This document shows positions 1-8,203 of a DNA stretch of 64,000 nt, piece by piece (the stretch's first letter is position 1; every line of letters starts with the position of its first letter). The translations under genes and the position numbers were made by a program. Source of the stretch: Planctomycetota bacterium (lineage in GTDB: Bacteria > Planctomycetota > Phycisphaerae > UBA1845 > PWPN01). A model generated the notes under the pieces. The model did no database searches. It saw only the letters and a program-made list of their open reading frames with translations, and was not told the origin of the DNA. The stretch spans positions 124,001-188,000 of the forward strand of contig JAKLEZ010000001.1 in NCBI GenBank assembly GCA_022711465.1, given 5' to 3'.

Positions 1-628
1 CGCGAGTGCGATCGTCCTGGATAATCACCTCCCGCGGAGCATCAAAAGCGATCTCGAACTGCCGACGCGGACAGCCAACGCGAACACCCTTGGCCGAGGC
101 GCGGAGGTACAGGTTCGGAGCCGAAGGACGGGTCGTGGCCAGGGCAATCTGAGTGTTTACAGGTTCGACCAAGTACGCCGAACTGCCGGCGTACTCGGCA
201 CCCGGAAGAGCGACAACGAAGTTGACCCCGCCCATCGGCGTCTCGGCGATGGCGTCCATCTGGATGTCCACACGGATGGCATCTGCAGCCGTCTGCCTGT
301 AGGTTGTCCGGAAGGTCGCAGTCCCCCGGCGTCCCCTTCGCCCCGGCCCGCCGGATGGGGAGGAAAGGTCGCCCGTCACCACCAAGTCCATACCCTGACG
401 CGAGTACCGACTGCCGCCACTTCTCCCCACACCGGTCGGTCTGCCTTTCGAGCCCTCAGCAGGGATCACCTGAATGCCGGCGGTGAAAGCCATCAGTTCC
501 CCGTCGATCCGTATCCCGCGCAGATTGCCGTTGGACATGGCTTCGAGCTGGGCCAGCACGACAGGACTGCAGGACGCAACCAGCAACGCCGAAATGAGGA
601 TCGGACGAGGAGCGGATGCCTGCTTCAT
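1..628 (-). CDS. secreted protein of unknown function, C-terminus cut by window edge
   Basis: The minus-strand reading frame is open from an ATG at 628 to the left window edge, giving about 209 residues. An AAGGAG ribosome-binding site lies 10 nt upstream (639-644). Residues 1-26 form a classic Sec signal peptide (positively charged start, hydrophobic run, VVLA cleavage region). A low-complexity Gly/Arg/Ser stretch follows at about residues 58-90, then a beta-rich segment. I recognise no catalytic motif. It could be the N-terminal part of a large extracellular carbohydrate-active protein, as is common in planctomycetes, but that is inference. It is divergent from the beta-helix gene at 974. 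Confidence 0.7.
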   Translation of the reverse strand, partial: MKQASAPRPILISALLVASCSPVVLAQLEAMSNGNLRGIRIDGELMAFTAGIQVIPAEGSKGRPTGVGRSGGSRYSRQGMDLVVTGDLSSPSGGPGRRGRRGTATFRTTYRQTAADAIRVDIQMDAIAETPMGGVNFVVALPGAEYAGSSAYLVEPVNTQIALATTRPSAPNLYLRASAKGVRVGCPRRQFEIAFDAPREVIIQDDRTR

Positions 629-973
629 GAACCGGTCACTCCTTGGTACGCCGGCGTAGTATAGTCGGAAACACGGCCTCGGTTGATTACCCGCTGATCC
701 TTCTCGACATCGAGGAGACGACTGCACTCGACCAGCGGACCCAGGCCGAGGGCTGAGACGACAGTTGTTGCCGCCTCGTTACCGCTCCATGGCGCGACCC
801 ATGATATGCTCGTCACGAGAGGCTCGACACGACGACCAAGTCCCTGGCCTCCCGCCGGGGACCGGAGTACCTTGGTGGACGCGTTCTTATGGTCAACGAC
901 GGCGGGAACCGGGTGCAGGCCCCCAGAGAAGACCGCCGGCCGATCACCATGACGTGCATGAGGGAACCCAGCC
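629..973. other. divergent intergenic region, no gene seen
   Basis: This 345-nt gap separates two divergent secreted-protein genes and must carry both promoters. I found no convincing -35/-10 pair, RNA gene or repeat. The frames crossing it lack ribosome-binding sites and resemble shadows. Confidence 0.5.
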
Positions 974-2200
974 ATGTCAATAGACCGGATCATCCTCTTT
1001 GCGGCCGTGTCCACAGCCATCCTGATCGCAGCCGAGGCACAGACCCCCGGAACCCGGGCACGGAGTACCACCACGCCGCCTGGCCTGTCGGTACCGGAGA
1101 CCATCCACGTCGACCCTGCCCTGGGTAACGATGGAAACGCAGGCTCCGAAGGGCACCCCCTCAAGTCGATTTCGGCAGCCGTCGCTCTGCTGCCCGACCC
1201 ACTGACGCGAACCGTCACCATCAAGCTCGCCCCCGGCACGCATCGCAACACCGGCGGCGTCGGCATGGAAGCCAATCGGCTCGAGCTGATGCGCCGGATG
1301 CGGCCGGGAGTGTACGTCCTGCTGGCCGGCAGCCGTGACGACAAGGGGAATGCGACGATGCTGGCCTGGGAAGGCGGCTCGGCCATGGTCTACGCCTGCG
1401 AAGGCGACTGGCGACTGGAGAAGCTGCAGATCGGCACCGGCTCCACCCGCCAGCGACGTGGCCTCGAGGTCACCGGACCGGCGCATGTTACCCTGAAGAA
1501 CGTCACCTTCCGCACCCGCAGCCAGTCCGACGCAGGCATCTACGCCACACGAGGAGGCAAGGTGTCCCTCTTCGGCGACATCCGACTCAACGAGCATCTT
1601 CACGACCGCGGCGGCCAGGAAACCTTCTGCGGAATCGTCGCGACCGACCATGGCCTGGTCGAGTTCAGAGAACGCGAAAACGCCTCCCTGGACATCGGCA
1701 ACGGAAGCCTGTCGGCGAGCTACTACGGTGTGATCGGTCTCGGCTGTCAGACTGCTCGCATCACCAGTTGGGGCGAGCAATCCAACACCCTGGCAGTCAA
1801 CAACAGCGGGAGAATCGACCTGCACGGCACCCAAGTCGTGCTCCAGGCGAGGGTGAAACGGAACACGCCCGTCGGCCTCGAACACGATGGCCACATCCTC
1901 GGCGAGGACGCCCGCGTCACCATCCAGGGCGAGAACGACATGGCCATCGCCCTGCAGAAGGCGAGCACCTTCACCTGCAACGACATCGAACTCCGCGGCA
2001 CCTTTGGCTATAGCATCTGGGCGAGCAGCGGGTCGATGTTTGTCGGCCGGTTCCTGGGCGACGTCGGCCGGCTCGAAGCCACCACCGGAGCCAACATCAG
2101 TATTGAGGAAGCCGCCGGCAAGATCCTCGGCCCGGTCGAAGCCGTCCACTGCGGCAGCATTTCACTCCCGCACGAAAACGTCCTCTCCAAGCCAGGGTAG
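974..2200 (+). CDS. secreted right-handed beta-helix protein (DUF1565-like)
   Basis: 408 residues with an N-terminal signal peptide (about residues 1-22, ending AEA). The segment IHVDPALGNDGNAGSEGHPL (about 50-69) is the hallmark opening of DUF1565/pectate-lyase-like beta-helix proteins, in which short beta-strands rich in G, N and V then repeat. Such proteins bind or cleave extracellular polysaccharide; no catalytic residues can be assigned here. The ATG is preceded by GAGGGA at 7 nt spacing. The minus-strand frame covering the same bases is a shadow: it has no signal peptide and no family motif. Confidence 0.8.
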   Translation: MSIDRIILFAAVSTAILIAAEAQTPGTRARSTTTPPGLSVPETIHVDPALGNDGNAGSEGHPLKSISAAVALLPDPLTRTVTIKLAPGTHRNTGGVGMEANRLELMRRMRPGVYVLLAGSRDDKGNATMLAWEGGSAMVYACEGDWRLEKLQIGTGSTRQRRGLEVTGPAHVTLKNVTFRTRSQSDAGIYATRGGKVSLFGDIRLNEHLHDRGGQETFCGIVATDHGLVEFRERENASLDIGNGSLSASYYGVIGLGCQTARITSWGEQSNTLAVNNSGRIDLHGTQVVLQARVKRNTPVGLEHDGHILGEDARVTIQGENDMAIALQKASTFTCNDIELRGTFGYSIWASSGSMFVGRFLGDVGRLEATTGANISIEEAAGKILGPVEAVHCGSISLPHENVLSKPG

Positions 2201-2216
2201 GTCAGTGCAGCCGGCT

Positions 2217-3245
2217 CTACTTGATCGCCACCACCTTGCCGGTCAGCGCGCTCTTGACTTCCGCCAATGCAATGGCAACCGCATCACGGCTTTCGGCAGG
2301 CGTGCTCACCCTGGGCGCCTCGTTCCTCTCGATGCAATCCAGGAAGTAGCAGATCTCGTTGAAGTAGCCGTCGTCGGGACGCATCGGCGGCGTCTCGATC
2401 GAGCCGTCCGGTTTCTGAACGGTCAGCGGCTTGCCACCGACCAGATCGAAGACCACCGCCGCGTTCTCGAACCGGGCGGTGAATCCCATGTTGAACGAGT
2501 AGGCCGGGAACATGTCCCAGAAACCTTCAAGCTGAACGACAAGATCGGGGCGATACTGCCAGAGGGCATGAACGCGATCGTAGCCGCCGCCGGTTCGCTG
2601 ATAGGTCTGGGCGCACACCCACCTCGGCTTGCCCAGCATGAACAGGGCGTAGTCTACGTCATGCACGTGCAGATCGAGAATCGCCCCACCGGACAATTCC
2701 GGGTTCTGAATCCAGTTGCCCTCCGAGTACGTCGGGGTGCTCGCCTGGCGGCGGAGGTGCAGGGCCTTCAACTCGCCGAATCGCTTGTCATCAACGGCCT
2801 CCTTGAGCCAGACGCACTCCGGCCAGAAGCGAATGCACTGGGCGATCATGAACTTGCCCGGCGACTCGGCCGCCACCGCCAGCATCTTGTTGCAGTCGCG
2901 CACGTTCAGGGCCATCGGCTTCTCGGACAGAACGTGCTTGCCGGCCTTGAGGGCAGCCATGGCGATCTGAGCATGCAGGTAGGTCGGCACGCAGATGTCC
3001 ACCATGTCCACCTCCGAGTCCTTCAGCAGCTTCTTCCACTCCGCATACTGGCGAATGCCGCCCAGGTCACGCCGCGTACCCTGGGTATCGGCGATGTTGC
3101 CGCCGACCTTGGACCAGTCGCCAGACCGGCGATCGGCCTCCTTGTCGCACAAAGCCACGACCTTCGCTCGCCCCCCAAGCCTCTCGTACTGGTTGAAGTG
3201 GTTTCGCCCAATGAATCCGGCACCGATGAGACCAACACGCATCAT
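2217..3245 (-). CDS. Gfo/Idh/MocA family NAD(P)-dependent oxidoreductase
   Basis: 342 residues. The N-terminal Rossmann fold carries GLIGAGFIGRNH (residues 5-16), and the family's EKP motif lies at 108-110, with Lys109 as the expected catalytic residue. The C-terminal half has the alpha/beta substrate domain, including an LDLHVHDVDYALF-type segment. Members oxidise or reduce sugars, inositols and related polyols using NAD(P)H; the substrate cannot be read from sequence. No signal peptide, so probably cytoplasmic. An AAGGAGG site 7 nt before the first of two consecutive ATGs fixes the start. It ends 16 nt from the convergent beta-helix gene. Confidence 0.9.
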   Translation of the reverse strand: MMRVGLIGAGFIGRNHFNQYERLGGRAKVVALCDKEADRRSGDWSKVGGNIADTQGTRRDLGGIRQYAEWKKLLKDSEVDMVDICVPTYLHAQIAMAALKAGKHVLSEKPMALNVRDCNKMLAVAAESPGKFMIAQCIRFWPECVWLKEAVDDKRFGELKALHLRRQASTPTYSEGNWIQNPELSGGAILDLHVHDVDYALFMLGKPRWVCAQTYQRTGGGYDRVHALWQYRPDLVVQLEGFWDMFPAYSFNMGFTARFENAAVVFDLVGGKPLTVQKPDGSIETPPMRPDDGYFNEICYFLDCIERNEAPRVSTPAESRDAVAIALAEVKSALTGKVVAIK

Positions 3246-3437
3246 GCTCAGTCCTCCTTAAGTCAGCGTTCCTCGGCAACAGCGCCGGCTACGATACGCC
3301 CGGCAGACGTCCCGGGCAAGCGCACCGCACCGCCCGGCAAGAGCGCCAAGAGCGCGAATCCCCTCCGCGGCGGACGGCCAACGCCGCACCACCAGCCCCT
3401 CAACCGGAAAGCCGGAGTGGAGCCGCAAGTCATACGG

Positions 3438-4415
3438 TCATGAAGCTACGCCGGCCGGCCGGACCAGCGAGGTGGGCGGAACGGAGGGAATGTCTGCCAT
3501 CGAAAACCCCAGGGCCTTGCCCTGCCAGCTGTCGCGCCGCAACTGCTCGCGGCGAATGTCCTCCAGGATGCCGGCCTTGTCCAGGCACCAGTCAGGGGCA
3601 ACCAGGATGTCGCCCGGAGCGTCAGCGTGCATCCGCTGGATGGCGACCGTCGGGGGCAGTTGCTCAAGCACGTCGCAGACCAGCGAAACGTATTCACCGC
3701 GAGTCAACAGCCGGATTCCACCCTGAGCGTACTGGCGAGCCATGACCGTGTTCTTCATGATGTGCAACAGGTGAATCTTGATCCCTTTGATCGGCAGGCG
3801 AGCCAATCGGCGGTGAGTCTCGAGCATCATCTCGCGATCCTCGCCCGGCAGGCCAAGTATGGTGTGAGCACAGATCTCGATCCCCCGCCCCGACGTCACC
3901 AACACCGCCTTCTCGAAACAAGCGTAGTCGTGACCGCGGTTGACCAGCTCGAGTGTCTTGTCATGGGCGCTTTGCAGGCCATACTCGATCCAGACCATGC
4001 CGCGCGGCAGATAGCCGACGATCAGATCAAGGATCCGGTCATCCACGCAGTCCGGCCGCGTGCCGATGGCCAGCCCCGCAACCTCGGGGTGCTTCCAGAC
4101 CTCGTCGTAGAGAACCCTCAACTCCTCGACCGGAGCGTACGTGTTGGTGTAGGCCTGAAAGTAGGCGATGAACTTGCCGATCCTGCGTCCGCGATTGCCC
4201 TCGATCCCCCGGGCCAGTTGCTCGCCGACCTCGGCCGAGCCAACGCGCAGGTTGGGACTGAAGCCGGCGTTGTTGCAGAACGCGCAGCCGCCGTAGCCCA
4301 CCCGACCGTCCCGGTTGGGGCAGGTGAACCCCGCGTGAAGCGTCACCTTCTGCACCCGACAGCCAAACCTGCGGCGCAGGTAACGGCTGAAGCTGTAATA
4401 ACGCGGCTGATCCAT
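3438..4415 (-). CDS. TIGR01212 / YhcC-family radical SAM protein
   Basis: 325 residues. Three cysteines at 32, 44 and 47 (CPNRDG...GGCAFC) form the CX11CX2C iron-sulfur motif of this subgroup, which deviates from the usual CX3CX2C. The start MDQPRYYSFSRYLRRRFG and the segments IGTRPDCV, WIEYGLQSAHD and HTILGLPGE are typical of the family. The biochemical role is unsettled; a tRNA or small-molecule modification is usually assumed. The ATG has no ribosome-binding site, but a perfect TATAAT lies 8 nt upstream (4424-4429), suggesting a leaderless mRNA. Confidence 0.88.
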   Translation of the reverse strand: MDQPRYYSFSRYLRRRFGCRVQKVTLHAGFTCPNRDGRVGYGGCAFCNNAGFSPNLRVGSAEVGEQLARGIEGNRGRRIGKFIAYFQAYTNTYAPVEELRVLYDEVWKHPEVAGLAIGTRPDCVDDRILDLIVGYLPRGMVWIEYGLQSAHDKTLELVNRGHDYACFEKAVLVTSGRGIEICAHTILGLPGEDREMMLETHRRLARLPIKGIKIHLLHIMKNTVMARQYAQGGIRLLTRGEYVSLVCDVLEQLPPTVAIQRMHADAPGDILVAPDWCLDKAGILEDIRREQLRRDSWQGKALGFSMADIPSVPPTSLVRPAGVAS

Positions 4416-4423
4416 TCGAGATG

Positions 4424-4452
4424 ATTATAGTGGACTCGGACGAAGGTGAGAA
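4424..4452 (-). promoter_or_regulatory. sigma-70-like promoter of the radical SAM gene
   Basis: Read on the minus strand: -35 TTCTCA (4452-4447), 17-nt spacer, -10 TATAAT (4429-4424). The -10 ends 8 nt before the ATG at 4415, so transcription would begin at or next to the start codon. Confidence 0.55.
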
Positions 4453-4562
4453 TGGAGCACCGACAGTGGACAATCGATACACCAGACGCAAGGGGCGGAC
4501 CGGCGGATCGGCGGCGGCCCACGTCTCCTCACCCTCCGTTCTCCGGCCTCGACGGCTCCCGT

Positions 4563-5900
4563 TCACTTCGGCTTCCACTCGGCGGATTCGCTGCGCGCGG
4601 TCTTCAGGTACTCCTCGATTCGGGCCACGATGTCCGGATGCGCCGCCGCTACGTTGTGTTGTTCGCCGACGTCGGCCGCTAGGTCGTACAACTCCATCCT
4701 GCCAGCAAGTCCTTTGCGGACCGCCTTCCAGTCGCCCATCCGCACCGCTTGGAAGAAACCACCCTCATGGAACTCCCAGTATAGGAAGTTGTGGCCCCTC
4801 TGCGGCTGGCCGCGAATCGCGGGCATCATGGAGATGCCGTCCAGACCAGCCGGCTCCTCGACATTGGCAAGATCCGCCATGGTGGGGAGGAAATCCCATG
4901 CCGCCGACACATGCTTGCTCACCTGACCCGGTTGAACCTGTCCAGGCCACCGCACCACCAGCGGCACGCGGATCCCCCCCTCGTACAGGTCCCGCTTGAT
5001 GCCCCGCAGCGGACCGCCGGCATTGAAGAACGCCGGCTTCGTGCCCCCTTCCTTGTGCGGCCCGTTGTCGCTGGTGAACAAGACCAGCGTGCCACGATCC
5101 AGCCCCAACTCCTCGAGCCGGTCCAGCAGGCGACCAACGTCACGGTCCATGCGCGTGATCATTGCCGCCCGGCCCTTGTGGGCAGAGGTCCACTCACGAT
5201 CGCGGTACGGCCCGTAGTCCGGCACCTCCATGCCGTCGCCGGTCTTGGCGCCGAGTTCGTTGTTGGCGTGCGGAATGGTATAGGTCAGGTACAGGAAGAA
5301 CGGGCGGTGGCGATTCCGCTGCACGAACAAAAGGGCTTCCTCGGTGAACAGGTCGTGGGTGTAACAACCCTTGCGGCCGTCACGGTTGGCGTCAAGCGGG
5401 TGTCTTTCCTGATCGCGCCATAGGTAATCCGGGTAGTAGTTGTGCGCGTGAACCTGATTGAGATAGCCAAACCAGGAGTCGAAACCCTTCAGGTTGGGCA
5501 CACCGGTTGTGCCGGGCTCGCCAAGGCCCCACTTGCCCACGATGCCGGTGGCGTATCCCGCCCGCTTGAGGACCTCGGCCATCGTCGTATCTTCCGGCCG
5601 CAAGGGCACCAGACTGTTGCCGCGAACACGGGCATGTCCGGTGTGCAGGCCGGTCATGAAGCAGCAGCGCGAGGGTGCACAGACCGTGCTGCCGGCGTAA
5701 AACTGGGTGAAACGCATGCCCTCGGCGGCCATACGGTCGAGCCGCGGCGTGTGAATCAGCTTCTGGCCGTAGCAGCCCAGATCACCGTAACCCAGATCGT
5801 CCGCCAGGATGAGAATCACATTCGGCCGCGACGGCGATTGGCAACCGAGACACGGAACCGCCAGGAAGGCTGCGACGATCACCACCGGCCATCGGATCAT
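4563..5900 (-). CDS. secreted sulfatase (formylglycine type)
   Basis: 445 residues from the ATG at 5900. The hydrophobic N-terminus ends in LGCQS, which could be a signal-peptidase I site or a non-canonical lipobox. The sulfatase signature is complete: metal-binding ADD near residues 33-35, the C-A-P-S-R motif with the formylglycine cysteine at about residue 74, and KWGLGEPG, TSDNGPHKEGG and LYDLAADVGEQHN further on. It hydrolyses sulfate esters, probably of sulfated polysaccharide, outside the cytoplasm; activity needs a formylglycine-generating enzyme not seen here. A longer frame begins at 5978, but the internal ATG at 5900 puts the signal peptide at the N-terminus. Confidence 0.92.
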   Translation of the reverse strand: MIRWPVVIVAAFLAVPCLGCQSPSRPNVILILADDLGYGDLGCYGQKLIHTPRLDRMAAEGMRFTQFYAGSTVCAPSRCCFMTGLHTGHARVRGNSLVPLRPEDTTMAEVLKRAGYATGIVGKWGLGEPGTTGVPNLKGFDSWFGYLNQVHAHNYYPDYLWRDQERHPLDANRDGRKGCYTHDLFTEEALLFVQRNRHRPFFLYLTYTIPHANNELGAKTGDGMEVPDYGPYRDREWTSAHKGRAAMITRMDRDVGRLLDRLEELGLDRGTLVLFTSDNGPHKEGGTKPAFFNAGGPLRGIKRDLYEGGIRVPLVVRWPGQVQPGQVSKHVSAAWDFLPTMADLANVEEPAGLDGISMMPAIRGQPQRGHNFLYWEFHEGGFFQAVRMGDWKAVRKGLAGRMELYDLAADVGEQHNVAAAHPDIVARIEEYLKTARSESAEWKPK

Positions 5901-6096
5901 GTCGGATTTCCCCGCTTCTCCCGCCGAGTTGCCGCCCGGACCGAACGAGTGCCAAGCAATGACTGCCCTCGCCTCCATCCGCGTCGCCTGCTTGGAGAAT
6001 CACCACCCGGAAGGTAGCATGATACCAGGAGGAGGACCAACGGGCGAACCGGCACGGCTCAGCAACCTCGGCGAACGCCACACCGCGGAGATACCC

Positions 6097-8112
6097 ATGA
6101 GATCCGTGATTCTTCGAGCCCGCAGACTGGGCTTCGCAGCCATGCTCGGATGGAGCGCGGCAGCTGTAGTCCTGGGCCAGGTCGATGACGGCCCGTCTTG
6201 CCCGCTGAACGAGGACGGCAAGGACGGACTCTGCTCCCGGGCGACCGTGGCCGAGGCCCTCTGGACGTCCCCCAATATCGGCAATCCTATCCCGCTCGGC
6301 AGCCAGGCCGACACGGACATCACCCATTGCTTCCTGGACATTGAGATCGACACGACCGCCAAAAGCATCACCGGCTCCAATACCATCGACGTCACCAGCC
6401 GAGCGGATGCTCTGACCCAGTTGACGCTCGACCTGCGGAGCAACATGGCCGTCGACTGGGTCAGGGTCAACGGCACCGCCGCCACCTGCAGCCGGCCGAC
6501 AAACCAGATCCTGATCGACCTCGGCCGGACCTACAGCCAGGGTGAGAGCTTCCAGGTCCAGGTGGCCTACCACGGGAAACCGTCGAATCTCGGGTGGCAG
6601 TCGTTCCGGTTCTCGACGCACGGCTCGCCAACCCAACCCATCGTCTGTTCCCTGAGCCAACCGTGGTGGGCACATACCTGGTGGCCGTGCAAGGAGAACC
6701 AGCAGAACGTGGAGGACAAGTTCACCCTGGACATGTGGGTCACGGTGCCGAACACGCTGACCGCGGCCTCGAACGGACGGCTCCAGGGGAGAGATGAACT
6801 GGACGGATCACGGGCTCGCTTCCGCTGGAAGGAAACTCATCCGATCGCGACCTACCTCGTCTCCCTGGCCGCCAGCAACTACCAGAAGGTGACTTCGACC
6901 TATGAGTACCCCGGCGGCTCCATGCCGGTCGAGCTGTACTCCTATCCCGAAACACGGGCTGACGACGAGCGCAACGCCGCCGATCTGGTCACCATGATCG
7001 CGACACTGAGCGACTTCGACACGTACGGGCAATACCCGTTCGTGGACGAGAAATACGCCATCGTCAGATTCTCGTGGTGCTGCGGCATGGAGCACCAGAC
7101 GGTGACCAGCCAGGGCACCGTCAACTGGCGCACCAACATCCACGAGTTGGCCCACCAGTGGTGGGGCGACCTGGTGACCTGCAGGACATGGAACGACATC
7201 TGGCTCAATGAGGGCTTCGCCACATTCAGCGAAGCCCTCTGGCTGGAACGCAAACCTGGCGGAAGCAAGGAGGGATACATCGGCCAGATGCTGGCCCGCA
7301 AACCGGCGAACCTGGCCGGCACGGTCTACTGCTATGACATCAGCAACTACAGCCGGGTATTCAGCCAGGACTACTCCTACAAGAAAGGCGCCTGGGTCGT
7401 GCACATGCTCCGACGAGTCCTGGGAGACGATGTCTTCTTCGCCGCCCTGCGCACCTACCGAACCGCCTACGCAGAGAAGGCGGCCGACACGGAGGACTTC
7501 AAAACCATCGTGGAAGAGGTCTCAGGGCAGGATCTTACCTGGTTCTTCAGCCAGTGGGTCTACGGCGGCGGCGGGCCTTCCTACCGCTACGGCTGGAAAC
7601 AGATCCGGCTCGGCGGGCGGTACTACGTCCGCTGCTACCTGAACCAGTGCCAGCAGGAAAGCGCACCGAACTACCCGCTGTTTCAGATGCCGATCGACTT
7701 GACCATCACCTCGGCCGCCGGGAGCGTCACCCATACGGTGTGGAATGACCAGACCCAGCAGTGGTACCTCCTGCCCGCGGATGGGCCGGTGACGCAGGTC
7801 GACCTGGACAAAGACAACTGGATCCTCCGAGATGGCGTTCAGGTCGTGACCTACGTCGAGCCTCAGGTCCAGTGCCTCCGGCTCTCGCCGGATGCCGACG
7901 GGGACGGAGACGCCGACCTGGACGATTTCGCTCTGTACCAGAACTGCCTGACCGGGTCCGGCGTGTACCTCACCGAGGAGGAAAGACCTCGGTGCCACTG
8001 CCTGGATCTCGACCAGGACCGGGACGTGGATGCCGCCGACCTCAGGATCCTCCGAGACTGCCTGTCCGGCCAGGAAGTCACCCTGACTCCGGACTGCGCT
8101 CCGCCCTTCTGA
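6097..8112 (+). CDS. secreted M1-family metallopeptidase with C-terminal dockerin-like EF-hand tail
   Basis: 671 residues from the ATG at 6097 (GGAG 6 nt upstream); an in-frame upstream extension lacks protein-like character. Signal peptide at residues 1-27. The gluzincin site is intact: H349-E-L-A-H353 with the third zinc ligand E372 in NEGF, a GMEH variant (330-333) of the GAMEN exopeptidase motif, and the YKKG segment near Y428. The C-terminus (from about residue 599) carries two EF-hand-like calcium loops with paired cysteines (NCLTG, DCLSG, final DC). M1 enzymes are zinc aminopeptidases, so this probably trims peptides outside the cell. It runs convergent with the gene at 8204. Confidence 0.9.
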   Translation: MRSVILRARRLGFAAMLGWSAAAVVLGQVDDGPSCPLNEDGKDGLCSRATVAEALWTSPNIGNPIPLGSQADTDITHCFLDIEIDTTAKSITGSNTIDVTSRADALTQLTLDLRSNMAVDWVRVNGTAATCSRPTNQILIDLGRTYSQGESFQVQVAYHGKPSNLGWQSFRFSTHGSPTQPIVCSLSQPWWAHTWWPCKENQQNVEDKFTLDMWVTVPNTLTAASNGRLQGRDELDGSRARFRWKETHPIATYLVSLAASNYQKVTSTYEYPGGSMPVELYSYPETRADDERNAADLVTMIATLSDFDTYGQYPFVDEKYAIVRFSWCCGMEHQTVTSQGTVNWRTNIHELAHQWWGDLVTCRTWNDIWLNEGFATFSEALWLERKPGGSKEGYIGQMLARKPANLAGTVYCYDISNYSRVFSQDYSYKKGAWVVHMLRRVLGDDVFFAALRTYRTAYAEKAADTEDFKTIVEEVSGQDLTWFFSQWVYGGGGPSYRYGWKQIRLGGRYYVRCYLNQCQQESAPNYPLFQMPIDLTITSAAGSVTHTVWNDQTQQWYLLPADGPVTQVDLDKDNWILRDGVQVVTYVEPQVQCLRLSPDADGDGDADLDDFALYQNCLTGSGVYLTEEERPRCHCLDLDQDRDVDAADLRILRDCLSGQEVTLTPDCAPPF

Positions 8113-8203
8113 CCATCGGCCCTCTTCCGACAGACCCCCGACACGACCCCGAACCGAATGTCCGACATGGGATTCGCGATGGCCGAGAGTCGAAGCGTTG
8201 CCG

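Noticed and set aside
977..2149. Long minus-strand frame over the beta-helix gene
   Set aside because: The plus-strand frame has a ribosome-binding site, signal peptide and DUF1565 opening; the minus frame has none.
1887..3443. 518-codon plus-strand frame spanning the beta-helix gene end and the Gfo/Idh gene
   Set aside because: Crosses two well-supported genes and shows Arg/Pro-rich shadow composition.
5809..6096. In-frame extension upstream of the M1 peptidase
   Set aside because: It overlaps the divergent sulfatase gene, and the ATG at 6097 begins a clean signal peptide with a ribosome-binding site.
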